A stretch of DNA of 64,000 nucleotides from JAFDWI01 sp963764215 (GTDB taxonomy: Bacteria > Actinomycetota > Acidimicrobiia > Acidimicrobiales > Iamiaceae), in assembly GCA_963764215.1 (NCBI GenBank), contig CAVXRS010000005.1, forward strand, positions 372,001 through 436,000, read 5' to 3'. This document shows, piece by piece, positions 20,064 through 28,222 of this stretch. Made by a program: the position numbers and the translations under genes. The notes beneath the pieces are model-generated. The model saw nothing but the letters and a program-made list of their open reading frames with translations, was not told the DNA's origin and did no database searches. Numbering within the stretch: the stretch's first letter is position 1; every line of letters starts with the position of its first letter.

Positions 20064-21713
20064 TCAGGCGCGCTCGGATTCGCCGAACTGCCGGCGGAGC
20101 TCGTCGGCGAGGCGACGTCGGTCGACCTTGCCCGAATCCAGCCAGGGCAGATCCTCCTGGGAGGCGTACACGGCCACGTGCCGGGGGACGAGATAGGACG
20201 CAATGTGTTCCTTGAGCGCCGCCCGGATCGCATCCTCGGAGATCTCGGCGCCCGGTTCGCACGCCACGGCGGCGACCACGTCGTGGTCCCGGTCCGGGTG
20301 GGCCACGCCGGTCACGAAGGCCAGGACGATCCCGTCGAGCGCCTCGAGCTCGATCTCGACGTCCCGCGGGGTCACGTTCATGCCGGACGACTTGATCACC
20401 TCTCCGAGTCGGCCCTTGTAGAAGAAGTGGCCGTCGGCATCGAAGTGGCCGCCGTCGCCGGTGCGATACCAACCATCCGGGGTGAACACCTCGGAGCGGG
20501 GGACCTTGACGAGGCCGTTCATCACGTTGTAGCCGCGGATCCACAGCTCGCCGTCGACGCCGGTGGGGCAGTCCTCGCCGGTGACCGGGTCGACGATGCG
20601 ATGCTCCACGCCGGGCACCGCGCGGCCGAACGAACCGGCCTTGTCGGGCGGGAGCACGTCGGATCTGGCTTCGATCGTGTGGGGGCCCAGCGTCTCGGTC
20701 ATGCCGAGCGAATTGGCCCGTGGTGCGGCGTCGAAGCCGCCTTCGGCGGGTTTGAGCATCGAGAGGTTGCCCCCGCGCACCGCGGAGAGATCCCGCGTCG
20801 GGAAACTGGGATGCTCCATGAGCGCCTTGGCCATGTGCGGCCAGCCCAGCACCTGGGTGACCCGCTCCTTCTCGATCAGGTCGAGGGTGGCGCCGGGCTC
20901 GAAATGGTCCTCGAAGACCAGGGTCGCTCCGGCGTGCATCGCCGCGACGAGAGTCCAGGAGAACCCGCCCACCCAGAACAGCGGCATCGGCGTGTAGAGC
21001 ACGTCGTCGGCGGCCAGGTCACGGAACTGCCACAGATTGTGGGGATGGCGGATGACCGACCCGTGTGCGTGCACCGCACCCTTCGGGGCGGCGGTCGAAC
21101 CCGACGAATAGACGATGACCATCTCATCGGCCGGGGTGACCTCGGCTTCGACGGCGGCGAGGAGGTTCTCGGGTACGGATCGTCCGGCCGCGAGCACCTC
21201 GTCGATCCCCCGTGCCCAGGGACGGTCGGAGGCGCCGAAGGTGACCACGGCACGCAGATAGGGCGCCCCTTCGCACCACAAGGTCGGCTCGGAGGCGTCG
21301 GCGAGCCCGTCGATCGCGCCTTCGAGGCGATGCAGGTAGTCGTGGCCCAGGTAGCGGGGGACGGTGAGCAGCATCGCCATGTCCGCGTGGCGGATCATGC
21401 GGGCCAGGCCCGGGCCTTTGGCGTAGGTGTTCGCCATTGCGGCCACCGCGCCGATGCGGGTGATCGCGAACCAGGCGATCACCCAGTCCGGTGAGTTGGG
21501 GGCCAACAGTCCGACCCGGGTGCCTTTCCCGACGCCTGCGGCGAGCAGGCCGCGGGCCAGGTCGGCGGAGCGGCGCTCGACGTCTGCGTAGCTGAGCCGC
21601 TCCTCGCCGAGGATCACGAACGGGTGGTCGCCGTGGTGGTCGGCGCACCAGCGGATGAATGTCCCTGCCGTTGGGTCGAAATCGGGGAAGTCGACCCGGC
21701 GCGGCGCACCCAA
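20064..21713 (-). CDS. AMP-binding acyl-CoA synthetase
   Basis: A 549-residue acid-CoA ligase. MVIVYSSGSTAAPKGAVHAHGS near residue 210 is the nucleotide-binding motif, with Ser-Ser-Gly-Ser replacing the commoner TSGTTG. NSLGMTETLGPH near 335 binds adenylate, WYRTGDGGHFDADGHFFYKGRLGEVIKSSGMNVTP near 425 marks the domain hinge, and LDSGKVDRRRL at the end carries the adenylation Lys. The start is TTG 21713, five bases after the stop of the amidohydrolase gene, so both form one leftward operon driven from the promoter with operator site C. It probably activates the same class of acids as the other two ligases. Confidence 0.88.
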   Translation of the reverse strand: MGAPRRVDFPDFDPTAGTFIRWCADHHGDHPFVILGEERLSYADVERRSADLARGLLAAGVGKGTRVGLLAPNSPDWVIAWFAITRIGAVAAMANTYAKGPGLARMIRHADMAMLLTVPRYLGHDYLHRLEGAIDGLADASEPTLWCEGAPYLRAVVTFGASDRPWARGIDEVLAAGRSVPENLLAAVEAEVTPADEMVIVYSSGSTAAPKGAVHAHGSVIRHPHNLWQFRDLAADDVLYTPMPLFWVGGFSWTLVAAMHAGATLVFEDHFEPGATLDLIEKERVTQVLGWPHMAKALMEHPSFPTRDLSAVRGGNLSMLKPAEGGFDAAPRANSLGMTETLGPHTIEARSDVLPPDKAGSFGRAVPGVEHRIVDPVTGEDCPTGVDGELWIRGYNVMNGLVKVPRSEVFTPDGWYRTGDGGHFDADGHFFYKGRLGEVIKSSGMNVTPRDVEIELEALDGIVLAFVTGVAHPDRDHDVVAAVACEPGAEISEDAIRAALKEHIASYLVPRHVAVYASQEDLPWLDSGKVDRRRLADELRRQFGESERA

Positions 21714-21718
21714 GGTGG

Positions 21719-22912
21719 TCAGGCCACCTTCATCAGCCGGGCGAGGTTGCCGCCCATGATCTTGGCGACCTGATCCTCGGGGAGCTCAGCCAGGTCGTCG
21801 ACGAAGGTGATCGGGTCGGCCATGCCCTCGGGGTGCGGGTAGTCCGATCCGAACACGACGTTGTCGGCGCCGAGCAGCTCGACCAGTCCGACCGGGTCGT
21901 CCTCGTGGAAGGGGTGGACGAAGATGTTGCGCTTGAACACGACGACCGGGTCCTCGTCGAACGCATTGGGATTCTGGTTGTAGGCGCCGGCGAACTGCCC
22001 GAGCAGCCCCTTCACCCAGCCACTGCCGTTCTCCACCGGCACGATCTTCAAGCCGGGGAAACGACTGCACAGCCCGTGGCCGACTGCGGATGAGATGGTG
22101 TCGATGATCTCGCGGTGCTGGCCCATGACGATCGTCGCGAATCCGGACCGGGGGGCGAACGGCGTGAACTCGTCGTCGCGGATGCCTTCCCATTCGTTGA
22201 TGTAGCGCTGGTAGCCCGAGTCGGACGCGTGCATGCCGACCACGATCTCGGACTCCTGCACCAGCTCCCAGAACGGGTCGAACTCTTCCAGTGCGAACGA
22301 CCGCGGTCCGCGGAACCCGGGCACCGGGGCGGGGCGGATCAGGACGATCTTCGCGCCGCGCTCCAGCACCCATTCCAGCTCGGCGATCGCACGGTCCAGG
22401 ATCGGCAGGGTGATGACCGGGGTCGGGAAGATGCGGTTCTCGAAGTTGAAGGTCCACGTTTCGTGCATCCACTGGTTCAGGGCGTGGATGATGTCGCAGA
22501 TCGCCTCGGGGTCGTCGCGCAGGCGTTCCTCCACGAGGCTCGCCAGTGTCGGCCACATCAGGGCACGGTCCAGTCCGAGTTCGTCCATCAACTCCAGGCG
22601 CGGGCCGGGTGCCCGGAACGCCGGCAGGCAATCGATGCCGCGCCCCATGATCTCACGCATCGGCTTGCCCTCGGGGTTGCCCGAGCGGAAGTACTCCTCC
22701 TGGGCGCCGGGTCTGGCGACCCGGTCGAAGGTCGGGTTGGGGATGTAGTCGGAGATCTGGCCGCGCAGCGCGATCTTGGTCCGGCCGTTCACCTCCACGT
22801 AGTCGACGATGCCCCGGCGGGACGCGGGCAGGAACTTGGTCAGCGCCTCGCGGGACTCATAGAGGTGGTTGTCCGCGTCGAAGACTTCGAAGTCGAGCTG
22901 ACGGGAAGGCAT
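21719..22912 (-). CDS. amidohydrolase-2 family metal-dependent hydrolase
   Basis: A 397-residue amidohydrolase-related TIM barrel. VFDADNHLYESREALTKF (residues 9-26) carries the D-x-H-type N-terminal ligand motif, VVGMHASDSGYQRY near 225 the barrel His, and VVFGSDYPHPEGMADP near 355 the terminal Asp. The family includes decarboxylases and C-C hydrolases. ATG 22912 follows the operator-bearing promoter; longer in-frame upstream extensions run antisense through the divergent dehydrogenase and are rejected. It is the first gene of a leftward operon with the acyl-CoA ligase, and is divergent from the acyl-CoA dehydrogenase pair. It is a paralogue of the protein at 13567 but clearly different in sequence. 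Confidence 0.86.
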   Translation of the reverse strand: MPSRQLDFEVFDADNHLYESREALTKFLPASRRGIVDYVEVNGRTKIALRGQISDYIPNPTFDRVARPGAQEEYFRSGNPEGKPMREIMGRGIDCLPAFRAPGPRLELMDELGLDRALMWPTLASLVEERLRDDPEAICDIIHALNQWMHETWTFNFENRIFPTPVITLPILDRAIAELEWVLERGAKIVLIRPAPVPGFRGPRSFALEEFDPFWELVQESEIVVGMHASDSGYQRYINEWEGIRDDEFTPFAPRSGFATIVMGQHREIIDTISSAVGHGLCSRFPGLKIVPVENGSGWVKGLLGQFAGAYNQNPNAFDEDPVVVFKRNIFVHPFHEDDPVGLVELLGADNVVFGSDYPHPEGMADPITFVDDLAELPEDQVAKIMGGNLARLMKVA

Positions 22913-22932
22913 GGCGGCCTCCAGGCAAAGAG

Positions 22933-22948
22933 ATGACGTGAGTGTTAG
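22933..22948. promoter_or_regulatory. ACAD-regulon operator, site C
   Basis: ATGACGTGAGTGTTAG, reverse strand CTAACACTCACGTCAT. It is in the 87-base divergent region between the amidohydrolase/ligase operon (start 22912) and the acyl-CoA dehydrogenase pair (start 23000). The following GATACTCT at 22948-22955 is AT-richer and may hold a -10 element. Confidence 0.62.
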
Positions 22949-22999
22949 ATACTCTACACTGGCTGCCCGACCCCGGCCACGGGAAGTGAGGAGCGCGTC

Positions 23000-24124
23000 G
23001 TGGATGACGGATCGAGCAACGATCAGGAACTTCTCGGGGACACGACCCGGTCGTTCCTCGAGGCCCACGCGTCGCTGGCGTCGACCCGTGCCCTGGCCGA
23101 CTCGGCGTTGGGATACGACCGTGACGTCTGGCGTCGCGGAGCCGAGTTGGGGTGGACTTCGCTGCTGGTTCCCGAGGCGGCCGGCGGTGGCAGTGTGTCG
23201 GGCGACGGGCTCGCCGACGCGTGCCTGGTGGCCCGCGAGTTCGGACGTCTGGTCGCGCCGGGTCCGCTCGTGCCGACCAACGTGGTGGCCGCCGCACTCG
23301 GCGCGGTGCGCGACGGTCCGGCCCACCGGGAGGCCCTGGGAGCGTTGATGGACGGATCGGCGACGGCGACCTTCACCCCGGTCGGCCCGGACGGCGAACC
23401 CTCGGTGACCCTGCGCTCGGCGCCGTCGGGTGGCTTCGTGCTCGACGGCGTGGCCCGCCCGGTCGAGTCGGCCTCGGGCGCGTCCTGGATCCTGGTGGCC
23501 GCACGCTCCGAGGACGGGCCCTCCCAGGTTCTGGTCGCGCTCGACGCACCCGGCGTCACGGTCACGCCGCTCGACGGCCTGGATCTGGTGCGCCGCTTCG
23601 CAGAGGTGCGCTTCGATGGGGTGGCAGCAGCCGAATCGACGCTGGTGGGGGCGCGGGGGAGCGCGCAAGGCGCCCTGGCCGGTCAGTTGGCCATCGCGAA
23701 CGTCCTGGAGTGCTCCGAGACCGTCGGTGCGCTCACCGAGATCTTCTCGCGAACGTTGGCGTATCTGGCCGATCGCTATTCCTTCGGTCGGCCGCTCAAC
23801 TCGTATCAGGCGCTCAAGCACCGGTGTGCCGATGACGCGCTCGCCATCCAGCGGTGCGCGGCGACCACCGCCGCGGCCTGTCACGCCGTGAGTTCACGTG
23901 CCGCCGACGCCGACGAGCTGGTGAGCGTGGCCAAGGCGTTCGTCGGACCGACCGCGACCGAGCTGGTCCAGGACTGCGTGCAGCTCCACGGCGGCATCGG
24001 GGTCACCTGGGAGCACGACCTGCACCTGTACCTGCGGCGGGTCACGGTGAACCGGATGGTCGACGGCACGCCCGACGAGCACCTGGAACGGGTGGCCCGG
24101 TGCACGTTCGGGGAGGCCGCGTGA
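23000..24124 (+). CDS. acyl-CoA dehydrogenase, first subunit of a pair
   Basis: A 374-residue acyl-CoA dehydrogenase of the short first-subunit type. The N-terminal helical domain (TTRSFLEAHASL) is followed by the beta-domain, then SFGRPLNSYQALKHRCADD near residue 265 and HGGIGVTWEHDLHLYLRR near 335. This matches the first half of the two fused dehydrogenases in this window (2244, 42905). In steroid-degrading actinobacteria such subunits form alpha2beta2 enzymes with an adjacent partner, acting on short or branched side chains. GTG 23000 is used; its stop overlaps the GTG of the partner (GTGA), consistent with equimolar synthesis. Operator site C lies upstream. Confidence 0.88.
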   Translation: MDDGSSNDQELLGDTTRSFLEAHASLASTRALADSALGYDRDVWRRGAELGWTSLLVPEAAGGGSVSGDGLADACLVAREFGRLVAPGPLVPTNVVAAALGAVRDGPAHREALGALMDGSATATFTPVGPDGEPSVTLRSAPSGGFVLDGVARPVESASGASWILVAARSEDGPSQVLVALDAPGVTVTPLDGLDLVRRFAEVRFDGVAAAESTLVGARGSAQGALAGQLAIANVLECSETVGALTEIFSRTLAYLADRYSFGRPLNSYQALKHRCADDALAIQRCAATTAAACHAVSSRAADADELVSVAKAFVGPTATELVQDCVQLHGGIGVTWEHDLHLYLRRVTVNRMVDGTPDEHLERVARCTFGEAA

Positions 24125-25380
24125 GCGCCGAGGCGGCCGGTGGCACGGCGGGACCGGTGGAGGAATCGGTCGAGGCGTTCGCCGAACGGGCCCGTGCCTG
24201 GTTGACCGGGAACATGCCGGCTCGCCCCGACCGCGTCCCCGCCCGGGGTGACGAGGCGAGGCGGGATCATGAGCGGGCCCTCCAGCGTCGCCTCTGGGAC
24301 GGGGGCTTCGCGGGGATCTGCTTCCCGCGTCGATTCGGTGGGTTGGGCTACTCGGCCGCGCACCAGGCGGCTTTCACCGAAGCGTCGTTGCCCTACGACA
24401 TGCCCTACTCGTTGAACGTGCCGACGCTGGGCATCCTGGCGGCGACGTTGGCCGAGGAGGGCACGGACGAACAACGGGCCGAGCATCTTCCGGCGATCCT
24501 GCGAGGTGAGGAGCTTTGGGTGCAGTTCCTCTCGGAACCGTCGGGTGGCTCGGATCTCGCCGGGGTGCGCATGCGGGCGGATCGCGACGGCGACGAGTTC
24601 GTGTTGAGCGGCTCGAAGATCTGGTCGTCCGCGGCGTTCGCGAGTGACTGGGCGATGTGTCTGACCCGCACCAATTGGGACGTGCCCAAACACCGCGGGC
24701 TGACGATGTTCATCGTGAAGATCCACCAGCCCGGCATCACCGTCGAACCGATCCGCCAGGTGGACGGGTCCGAGGAGTTCTGCCAGGAGTTCTTCGACGA
24801 GGTGCGGGTACCGGTATCTGCGGTGGTCGGGGAGATCGACGAGGGTTGGACGGTGGCCACCCGCCTGTTGGGCCATGAACGCGCGGCGGTGGGTGGTGGT
24901 TCGCGGTACACGAGCGGCCGGTTGCTGTTGCACAGCGACGGGGCGCCCGCCGGCGATCTGCTCGCCGTGGCGAACGCGACGGGGCGTGCCCACGACCCGG
25001 CGGTGCGTGCCGCGGTGGCCCGGGCACGGGTGGCCGACATCGTGCAGGGCCAACTCACCGACCACGTCGTGGCGGCGATGACCACGGGCGAGCTGCCGCC
25101 GACGGCGGGGGCGTACCTGAAGCTCTCGGCGGCGACGGCGCGGATGGAACGGGTCGAGTGCGGCCTGGTCGTCGCCGGGGTCGACGGGGTGGTCTGGTCG
25201 ACCGAAGGAGACGCACCAGGACGTGAGGCGGGCGAGTCGACCCTGTGGCGGCAGGCGTTGTCGCTGGGCGGAGGCAGCAACGAGATGCAGCGCAACATCA
25301 TCGCCGAGCGGGTGCTGGGCATGCCCCGTGAGGTGACCGGCGACCGTGATGTCGCCTACCGCGACGTCCCCCACGCCTGA
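24121..25380 (+). CDS. acyl-CoA dehydrogenase, second subunit of a pair
   Basis: A 419-residue acyl-CoA dehydrogenase. WVQFLSEPSGGSDLAGVRMRA near residue 145 is the flavin-contacting motif, GSKIWSSAAF near 165 follows, and LGGGSNEMQRNIIAERVLGMPRE near 385 closes the FAD/dimer region. As in the fused enzymes, the position of the MCAD catalytic Glu before the Gly-Ser-Asn turn is Gly, so catalysis may depend on the partner subunit. GTG 24121 overlaps the upstream stop. It ends the operon; the downstream 25381-25589 region holds no gene, only a GC palindrome (25511) and AT-richer sequence. Confidence 0.88.
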   Translation: MSAEAAGGTAGPVEESVEAFAERARAWLTGNMPARPDRVPARGDEARRDHERALQRRLWDGGFAGICFPRRFGGLGYSAAHQAAFTEASLPYDMPYSLNVPTLGILAATLAEEGTDEQRAEHLPAILRGEELWVQFLSEPSGGSDLAGVRMRADRDGDEFVLSGSKIWSSAAFASDWAMCLTRTNWDVPKHRGLTMFIVKIHQPGITVEPIRQVDGSEEFCQEFFDEVRVPVSAVVGEIDEGWTVATRLLGHERAAVGGGSRYTSGRLLLHSDGAPAGDLLAVANATGRAHDPAVRAAVARARVADIVQGQLTDHVVAAMTTGELPPTAGAYLKLSAATARMERVECGLVVAGVDGVVWSTEGDAPGREAGESTLWRQALSLGGGSNEMQRNIIAERVLGMPREVTGDRDVAYRDVPHA

Positions 25381-25510
25381 GGTGGTTCCGAGCGAAATGT
25401 GGAGCAAGAGGGTCGAATGCCAACCTTTTCCCTCCGGGCGAGATGCCTCCGCCACCGTCCTTGTTCGCGATTTCTGAAGAGTGCGAGGGCGGCGGTGGAA
25501 GCAGATCTGC

Positions 25511-25528
25511 GCGCTCCCGCGGGAGCGC
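25511..25528. repeat. GCGCTCCC palindrome, copy 1
   Basis: GCGCTCCCGCGGGAGCGC is a perfect 18-bp palindrome in the noncoding stretch before the DUF222-HNH gene. Near-identical copies are at 25712 and 26295, both inside that gene. Confidence 0.75.
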
Positions 25529-25589
25529 GGAAAATTCTGAGAAGCTTCTTCGGGATTGGGTCTGTTCGGGCCGAAAATGTCACACCTCG

Positions 25590-25627
25590 TCACTACTCTG
25601 TCGAACATATGTTCGACAGAGTAGTGA
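25590..25627. promoter_or_regulatory. 38-bp perfect palindrome with LexA (SOS) box
   Basis: A perfect, loopless palindrome of 38 bp centred at 25608/25609. Its middle, 25601-25616, reads TCGAACATATGTTCGA, an exact match to the actinobacterial SOS-box form TCGAAC-N4-GTTCGA. It ends nine bases before the ATG of the DUF222-HNH gene, where bound LexA would block transcription. The extension of symmetry well beyond the LexA box (arms CACTACTCTG) is unusual and could also form a cruciform or serve a recombinase. Confidence 0.78.
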
Positions 25628-25711
25628 GGTCTTCTGATGAGGCAAGCAACAACAGAGCGGAACACTGGTGGAGCCGCTCAAGCGACTCCGTTGCACGGTG
25701 AGCCTGCTTCC

Positions 25712-25729
25712 GCGCTCCCCCGGGAGCGC
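25712..25729. repeat. GCGCTCCC palindrome, copy 2
   Basis: GCGCTCCCCCGGGAGCGC, with the same arms as the copies at 25511 and 26295. It is in frame inside the DUF222 coding region (SALPRER). Confidence 0.7.
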
Positions 25730-26294
25730 GACGGGCAATGCAGCGATGCGGCCGAACTGCCGCCGAAGCGGCTGGAAGCCGAGATCGTCACCCTTGTCGG
25801 CCAGCTGTCGTCGGCCACGTACGACCTGTTGGTGCTGATCGGTGAACTCGATGCCCGGGGCACCTGGGCGTTCACAGGCGCGCTGTCGTGTGCGGCGTGG
25901 CTCGCGGATCGTTGCGATGTCGAGTTGGTCACCGCCCGCAACCAGGTGCGCGTCGCCCGCGCCATGCGTGACCACCCAATCCTCCAGTCGGCAATGGCCG
26001 GCGGGGACGTGAGCTACGCGAAAGCCCGAGTGCTGGTCCCACACCTCACGCCTGACCACGCCGCTGACCTTGTCGAGCTCGCCTCGGCCACCCCGGCCGC
26101 TGGGCTCGGAGCAGCAATCGCCCGCTGGTCACACGGTCACGAGACCGACGAAGAGATCGATTGTCGTCATCAAGTCGAACGTTCGATGTCGTGGCGCACC
26201 GACCCTGATGGCATGGTCACCATCACCGCCCGGCTCGCACCCACCGATGCCGCGAATGTCTGCGCCGTGATCGACAAACAGGTGACCACGAATC

Positions 26295-26312
26295 GCGCTC
26301 CCGGGGGAGCGT
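26295..26312. repeat. GCGCTCCC palindrome, copy 3
   Basis: GCGCTCCCGGGGGAGCGT, one base off at the last arm position. It sits exactly where the DUF222 frame is lost and the HNH part begins. Confidence 0.7.
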
Positions 26313-26599
26313 CACTTCGCCAGCATCCTGCCCGACGCGTTCGTGTCGTTGCTGATCTGTGACAACCAACGCCACCCGATCGACGCCAGCCCCCGTCGAC
26401 GCTTTCCCACCCGCCGACAACGCCGCGTCGTCGACGCCCGCCAGCAAACCTGCCAAAAACCCGGCTGCACAGCCACGAGGTTCTTGCAATATGACCATGT
26501 CGATCCCTACATCGCCGGTGGCCCTACCGTGATCGAGAACCTCCAGCTTCTCTGCGGCCGCCACAACCGGGCACGCGTTGCTGCTTTCCACCTGACCGG

Positions 26600-26722
26600 T
26601 CAGCTCCGATAGATGCGTCGACGATGGTCGATATCGAGGACGTAAACCGTTTGGGCCTCTTCGTCGATGCGGTACCGGACGCGGTACTCGCCACGTCGCG
26701 CCCGGAACTGGCCGGCGGGTGG
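26600..26722 (-). pseudogene. RelE/ParE-type toxin remnant (C-terminal part only)
   Basis: About 40 codons: GQFRARRGEYRVRYRIDEEA then VYVLDIDHRRRIYRS, the last beta-strands and catalytic C terminus of RelE-family toxins (GxYRVxYRID...VLxIxHRRxVYR). The N-terminal half and any antitoxin gene are absent; immediately before it lies the stop of mtnP. It probably is a fragment left by a deletion. The stop at 26600-26602 overlaps the end of the DUF222-HNH gene on the other strand. Confidence 0.6.
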
Positions 26723-26723
26723 C

Positions 26724-27548
26724 TCAGGGCAGCACGCCGTTGGTCGCGGACAGACAGTCACAACCGGTGGTGTCGGGGATGCGGGCGACCGCGGCGGCGA
26801 GCAGGGTCCGGACATGGTCGGCGTTGCGTTGCAACATCGCGAACACGTCGTTCTGGTTGACGGTCGGCAGATCCGGATCGTCGACCGCCGCGTCCCAGTC
26901 GGTGACCATCGCGACCGTGGCGTAACACATCCCGAGCTCGCGGGCGAGCACGGCCTCGGGGTACTGGGTCATGTTCACCACGTGCCAGCCGTTGCTGCGG
27001 AACCAGGCCGACTCGGCCCGGGTCGAGAAGCGTGGACCCTCGATCACCACGACCGTGCCTTCGCCATGCACGGTGACCGCCGAATCGACCCGGGCCGCGA
27101 ACGCCGCGGCGCGCAGCTCCGGGCAGAACGGTTCGGCGAAGCTCACGTGGTTGACCCCGTCGTCCTCGAAGTAGGTGTCGGCGCGGTTCGAGGTCCGGTT
27201 CACCAACTGGTCGCAGACCACGAAATCGCCCGGGGCGAGGCCGGGTTGCAGCGAACCCGACGCGCACGCCGCGAAGACCCGCCTGGCGCCCACTTCGCGC
27301 AGCGCCCACAGATTGGCCCGATAGGGGACCCGGTGCGGTGAGAGCTCATGGGTTCGGCCGTGGCGGGGGATGAAGGCCACGTGGCGTCCGCCCATCGACC
27401 CGATCGTGACCGGTGCCGACGGTCTGCCCCACGGCGTGTCGAGGTCGACCTCGGTGGTGTCGTCGAACAGCTCGTAGAGCCCCGACCCGCCGATGACCGC
27501 GATCTCCGCCGAGGGCTCGGAACGGTTCGGTCCGCCTTTGTCACTCAT
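26724..27548 (-). CDS. mtnP: S-methyl-5-thioadenosine phosphorylase / MTAP-family purine nucleoside phosphorylase
   Basis: A 274-residue family-2 nucleoside phosphorylase. IGGSGLYELFDD at residue ~20 gives the phosphate-binding Ser, IPRHGRTHELSPHRVPYRANLWAL near 70 the second phosphate site, EGPRFSTRAESAWF near 180 the nucleoside loop, and NMTQYPEAVLARELGMCYATVAMVTDWD near 200 the base-binding Asp region. It cleaves methylthioadenosine (or an inosine/guanosine nucleoside) to base and ribose-1-phosphate. In family members the residue context around the last Asp separates MTA from purine specificity; I cannot settle it by eye. ATG 27548 overlaps the end of the DUF2064 gene by eight bases. Confidence 0.88.
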   Translation of the reverse strand: MSDKGGPNRSEPSAEIAVIGGSGLYELFDDTTEVDLDTPWGRPSAPVTIGSMGGRHVAFIPRHGRTHELSPHRVPYRANLWALREVGARRVFAACASGSLQPGLAPGDFVVCDQLVNRTSNRADTYFEDDGVNHVSFAEPFCPELRAAAFAARVDSAVTVHGEGTVVVIEGPRFSTRAESAWFRSNGWHVVNMTQYPEAVLARELGMCYATVAMVTDWDAAVDDPDLPTVNQNDVFAMLQRNADHVRTLLAAAVARIPDTTGCDCLSATNGVLP

Positions 27549-28182
27549 CGTCGGGCAACGTAGCGCAGGCGTCCACCGCGAATCGTCGAATGAGCCGCGA
27601 AGATTCGAGGTGCGGGGCGGCCGCGGCCACGGCAACGGCCTCGTCGTGGTGGTCGACGTCGATGATCGTGTCGATCTCCACCACGTCGTAGCCGGCCGCT
27701 TCCAGGCGGCGGCGTTGTTGCGCGCCGGTGTCGGCCCGGCTCATGACGACGCCGTCGAAGACGGTCGGATCGGGGGCGGCCAGCCCCAGCGCCCACCAGC
27801 CACCGTCGGTTGCCGGACCCAGCACCGCCCTGCCCGGCGCCACCCGGTCGAGGGCGTCCTCGAGCAGCTCCACGGTGAGCTGTGGGGTGTCCATGCCGAT
27901 CTGCACTCCGCCGTCGTCGGCGTCGGCCCAGGCCCGGGCCAGCCGCTCGTTGAAGGTGTCGCCGACCTGGGGGACCACACGGAAACCCTCGGGAATCCAG
28001 TCGCCGGGTTCCCCCTCGAGGGCGAGCACCCGTTGGTCGACCGCGCAGGCGGCCACCACCGCCAGGGTGTCGGCCAGCGCGGCCTGGGCGTACTCCGCCG
28101 CCTGTTCCGGTGTCAGCGGTGGGCACAGTCGCGTCTTGACCCGGCCGGCAACCGGGGCCTTGGCCAGAACGAGGACGTGCAC
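27541..28182 (-). CDS. DUF2064 / TIGR04282-type nucleotidyl-glycosyltransferase
   Basis: A 213-residue GT-A-fold protein. VLVLAKAPVAGRVKTRLCPPLTPEQAAEYA at the N terminus is the family signature; VQIGMDTPQLTVELL near residue 105 carries the D-x-T/S metal motif; VLGPATDGGWWALGLAAPDPTVF near 130 is the substrate loop. Related proteins include CofC-like nucleotidyltransferases and glycosyltransferases of cell-wall or carotenoid glycosylation. GTG 28182 is the best start; the longer in-frame version runs into the divergent membrane-protein gene. It is coupled by overlap to mtnP, although no functional link is obvious. Confidence 0.8.
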   Translation of the reverse strand: MHVLVLAKAPVAGRVKTRLCPPLTPEQAAEYAQAALADTLAVVAACAVDQRVLALEGEPGDWIPEGFRVVPQVGDTFNERLARAWADADDGGVQIGMDTPQLTVELLEDALDRVAPGRAVLGPATDGGWWALGLAAPDPTVFDGVVMSRADTGAQQRRRLEAAGYDVVEIDTIIDVDHHDEAVAVAAAAPHLESSRLIRRFAVDACATLPDDE

Positions 28183-28222
28183 ATCGGCGACGCTAGCCCC
28201 TGCGTGAAGTACCCTCGCCCCG

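Larger units (their letters stand above)
25637..26612 (+). pseudogene. DUF222 / HNH endonuclease (13E12 type), internally deleted and frameshifted
   Basis: The first frame (ATG 25637 to 26362) carries the DUF222 helical domain: EAEIVTLVGQLSSATYDLLVLIGELD, then AAWLADRCDVELVTARNQVRVARAM and SYAKARVLVPHLTPDHA. After VCAVIDKQVTTN the protein loses its frame; the other frame continues with ILPDAFVSLLICDNQRHPIDASPRRRFPT and an HNH nuclease end (CQKPGC, LQYDHVDP, NLQLLCGRHN). The usual spacer of about a hundred residues between these parts is missing and a GCGCTCCC palindrome (26295) lies at the junction, so this is a real deletion, not just a sequencing slip. A second palindrome (25712) lies in the N-terminal part. 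Related 13E12 genes in mycobacteria are reported to be LexA-regulated, in keeping with the SOS box here. Confidence 0.8.
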
